Assembly (NCBI GenBank): GCA_001282665.1
Contig: LN874948.1
Coordinates: 88,985 to 152,984 of the forward strand
Direction of reading: 5' to 3'
Source of the DNA: Clostridiales bacterium mt11
GTDB lineage: Bacteria; Bacillota; Clostridia; Tissierellales; Tepidimicrobiaceae
DNA: 64,000 nt
This document shows positions 62,167-64,000 of the stretch, piece after piece. Position 1 is the stretch's first letter. Every line of letters starts with the position of its first letter. The notes beneath the pieces are model-generated. The model ran no database searches, had not been told where the DNA came from, and saw only the letters and a program-made list of their open reading frames with translations. Both the position numbers and the translations under genes were made by a program.

Positions 62167-63048
62167 TTATGGCAATTGAATCCTCTCATATAATCTAATA
62201 GTATCGTCACGTTGTTTCATATCTGGATTACTAATATCGTTTAATGGTGCTCCCATAACTATACATATATATTCCTGCCCCCCTTTTATTCCAAGAGTTG
62301 CCCAACATTGTCCCGCTTTAGAGGTTGTCCCAGATTTTCCTCCCATAATTTCAAATCCCTTTTGAGGAATTTCTTCTAATCTTGATAATACTGTAGATTG
62401 TAAAAGTATTCCATTGGGATGATCTAAAGTTTTTGTAGTTTTGAAAGTCTTTTCGGTAAAAATTTCTTTGAAATTTTCATTTTCCAAAGCATAATCTAAT
62501 AATTTAGCCATATCAGATGCAGAAGTATACTGTTCTTCATTATGAAGACCTTCTGGACTAGTAAAGTGAGTATTTTCTAATTTAAGTTCTGAAGCTTTTT
62601 CATTCATCATTTTTACAAATCTTTCAACACTTCCTGCCACATGGACAGCAAGAGAGTTGGCAGCCTCACCTCCTGATGGGAGCATAGTTCCATAGAGAAG
62701 ATCTCTATAAGTTACTTCTTCCCTGCCATAAAAACCAGCCATAGAGGAATTTTCTACCACCATTGTTTGGTATGCCTCTATATCAATTGGTGCTATCTCG
62801 GATAAATCATCAATATGTTCAAGAGCCACAATCACGGTCATTATCTTTGTAAGTGAAGCAGGATATGCCTTACTACTAGAATTCTTTTCATATTCTATAT
62901 TCTTGTTTTCTCTATTCATTACACAGATATATTCACTTGAATAATCGCCCGCTATATTTTTATATAGTCCTTTTAAAGAATCTTTACCTGTAACAGCAAT
63001 TGCTATTATAACTATTATCATTATTAACTTAAAAAACTTTTTATTCAT
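62167..63048 (-). CDS. D-alanyl-D-alanine carboxypeptidase (S11, DacA type)
   Basis: 293 residues with an N-terminal signal/anchor (KLIMIIVIIAIAVTG). Penicillin-binding motifs: SLTK in AYPASLTKIMTV, SGG in MLPSGGEAAN (usually SGN) and KSG in GGKSGTTSKAG (often KTG). Trims pentapeptide stems of peptidoglycan outside the membrane. Shorter than housekeeping DacA/DacF; no C-terminal beta domain seen. Confidence 0.9.
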   Translation of the reverse strand: MNKKFFKLIMIIVIIAIAVTGKDSLKGLYKNIAGDYSSEYICVMNRENKNIEYEKNSSSKAYPASLTKIMTVIVALEHIDDLSEIAPIDIEAYQTMVVENSSMAGFYGREEVTYRDLLYGTMLPSGGEAANSLAVHVAGSVERFVKMMNEKASELKLENTHFTSPEGLHNEEQYTSASDMAKLLDYALENENFKEIFTEKTFKTTKTLDHPNGILLQSTVLSRLEEIPQKGFEIMGGKSGTTSKAGQCWATLGIKGGQEYICIVMGAPLNDISNPDMKQRDDTIRLYERIQLP

Positions 63049-63076
63049 TCTCTTCCTCCTATAACATTAAAATAAT

Positions 63077-63132
63077 AAAAACTATGCCCTAAATGCTGAT
63101 AACATAATATCAGAATTTAAAGCATAGTTTTT
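63077..63132 (-). terminator. Terminator of the histidine kinase gene
   Basis: AAAACTATGC and GCATAGTTTT with an inner TGAT/ATCA pairing; about 50 bases after the kinase stop. Confidence 0.7.
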
Positions 63133-63183
63133 TCGTTTTTTCTAAATAAAATCTTACGATTTTCTTACAATTATCTTACTGAT

Positions 63184-64000
63184 TTATATAGGTAATTTTA
63201 CAATCATCTCTGTTGTTTCCTCCTCACTCTTTACATCAATGCTTCCATTATGAGCTACGACAATGGATTTTGCAATTGCAAGTCCAAGTCCTGCGGAACC
63301 TGTCCTTGTACTCCTTGAAGAATCTATTCTAAAAAATTCATCGAAGATGTGGGATAGTTTTTCACTTGGTATTGTAAGTCCTTTATTGAGGATATTAATA
63401 CTTACAAAGTTTGCATCGCGTTTATTTACAAAAATATTTATTGTGCTATTTTCGTATGAATAATTAATTGCATTTCTAATTATATTATCAATAACTCTTT
63501 CAATCTTTTTAGTATCAATAGATAATATAATTTCAGATTCAATATGGCTATCTATGTTTAAATTTTTCTCCTTTAATAATGGTTTAAATTCATATATTAT
63601 TTGTTCCATCATAAAACTAAAATCCACTGAAGTCTTTTCAAGCACTATATCTTTAAGATTATAACGGGTAATATCAAAAAATTCATTTATTAAATCTTCA
63701 AGTCTTAATGCTTTATCGTAGCAAACTTGTAGATATTTTTTTCTAAATCTTTCGCTAAGATCATTCTCTTCTTTAAGAATATTTAAATATCCTATAACTG
63801 ATGTTAAAGGAGTTTTTAAATCATGAGCTAAATATACTATTAAATCATCTTTTCTCTTTTCAGAATCTCTAGCTATTTTTTCATTATTTCTCAAATTCAA
63901 TTTCATATTATTCATATAATCATTTATCTCTTTTAAGTCCCTAGATAAAATTATGAGTTCATCATCTTTTACATATATTTCTTCCATTGAACCAAGAATT
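63184..64000 (-). CDS. Sensor histidine kinase (VanS-like), 5' end outside the window
   Basis: Visible part of about 272 residues: linker, H-box YLAHDLKTPLTSVIGYL, N-box DNIIRNAINYSYE and G-boxes ending TRTGSAGLGLAIAKSIV. The frame stays open to the window edge, so sensor and membrane segments lie beyond it. The neighbouring D,D-carboxypeptidase suggests cell-wall sensing, possibly a VanRS-like pair; the regulator is not in view. Confidence 0.88.
   Translation of the reverse strand, partial: ILGSMEEIYVKDDELIILSRDLKEINDYMNNMKLNLRNNEKIARDSEKRKDDLIVYLAHDLKTPLTSVIGYLNILKEENDLSERFRKKYLQVCYDKALRLEDLINEFFDITRYNLKDIVLEKTSVDFSFMMEQIIYEFKPLLKEKNLNIDSHIESEIILSIDTKKIERVIDNIIRNAINYSYENSTINIFVNKRDANFVSINILNKGLTIPSEKLSHIFDEFFRIDSSRSTRTGSAGLGLAIAKSIVVAHNGSIDVKSEEETTEMIVKLPI

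Noticed and set aside
1..64000. tRNA, rRNA, CRISPR array, replication origin or prophage
   Set aside because: No cloverleaf, rRNA signature, repeat-spacer array, DnaA-box cluster or phage structural gene was seen on reading.

Overview
The window looks like the chromosome of a low-GC, spore-forming, probably anaerobic Firmicute of the Clostridia/Tissierellia kind. The evidence is AT-rich intergenic DNA, strong AGGAGG ribosome sites with frequent TTG/GTG starts, spore-coat type small proteins, a SAM-I riboswitch, a PyrR-type attenuator, many PTS systems and a pyruvate/PEP enzyme. No rRNA, tRNA or CRISPR array was seen. Genus-level assignment is inference.

Layout. 88-5854 (minus): a compact pyrBICFKDE operon behind a PyrR-type attenuator. 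5938-6417: two CotF-like coat proteins. 6555-9594 (plus): a UPF0180 gene, then a SAM riboswitch and metNIQ. 10971-17078 (minus): a sigma-54 dependent operon with a LevR-type activator, galactitol-type PTS IIA/IIB/IIC and a class II aldolase. 17113-22335: a SorC-regulated sugar-phosphate operon (class II FBP-aldolase-like, TIM-like isomerase, YjbQ protein, decayed membrane gene), split by an IS110 element. 22525-33810: PEP synthase, an L,D-transpeptidase lipoprotein, small hydrophobic proteins, a CYTH protein, nagAB, and a YhaO/YhaN-like nuclease/ATPase pair.

34031-46088 is an amino-sugar and cell-wall salvage block: chitobiose-type PTS with GH4 glycosidase and YdjC deacetylase, then murR, a BadF-type amino-sugar kinase, a IIA domain, mupG, murP and murQ. 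Parts of it are duplicated, with reciprocal decay of murR and murQ. With nagAB this would take MurNAc-GlcNAc and chitobiose phosphates to fructose-6-phosphate. 46171-52799: a membrane protein/zincin pair, patatin, an IS1182-type element, a Cu/Zn SOD, a MazG-like protein, a candidate type I toxin-antitoxin locus with a frameshifted toxin, and a UPF0178 protein. 53175-56813: a three-subunit molybdenum hydroxylase. 56977-64000: an alpha/beta hydrolase with an early stop, an unknown membrane-anchored protein, a methyltransferase, a second IS110 element, a D,D-carboxypeptidase and a partial histidine kinase.

The strongest novel signal is the pair of related IS110 elements (18750-20348 and 60205-61849). 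Each has a structured region upstream of the transposase, with covarying stems and sequences that match its own insertion site and its own right end, as expected of bridge RNAs. In both cases the matched left target is the Shine-Dalgarno region of a host gene, and one guide contains the anti-Shine-Dalgarno core CCTCCTT.
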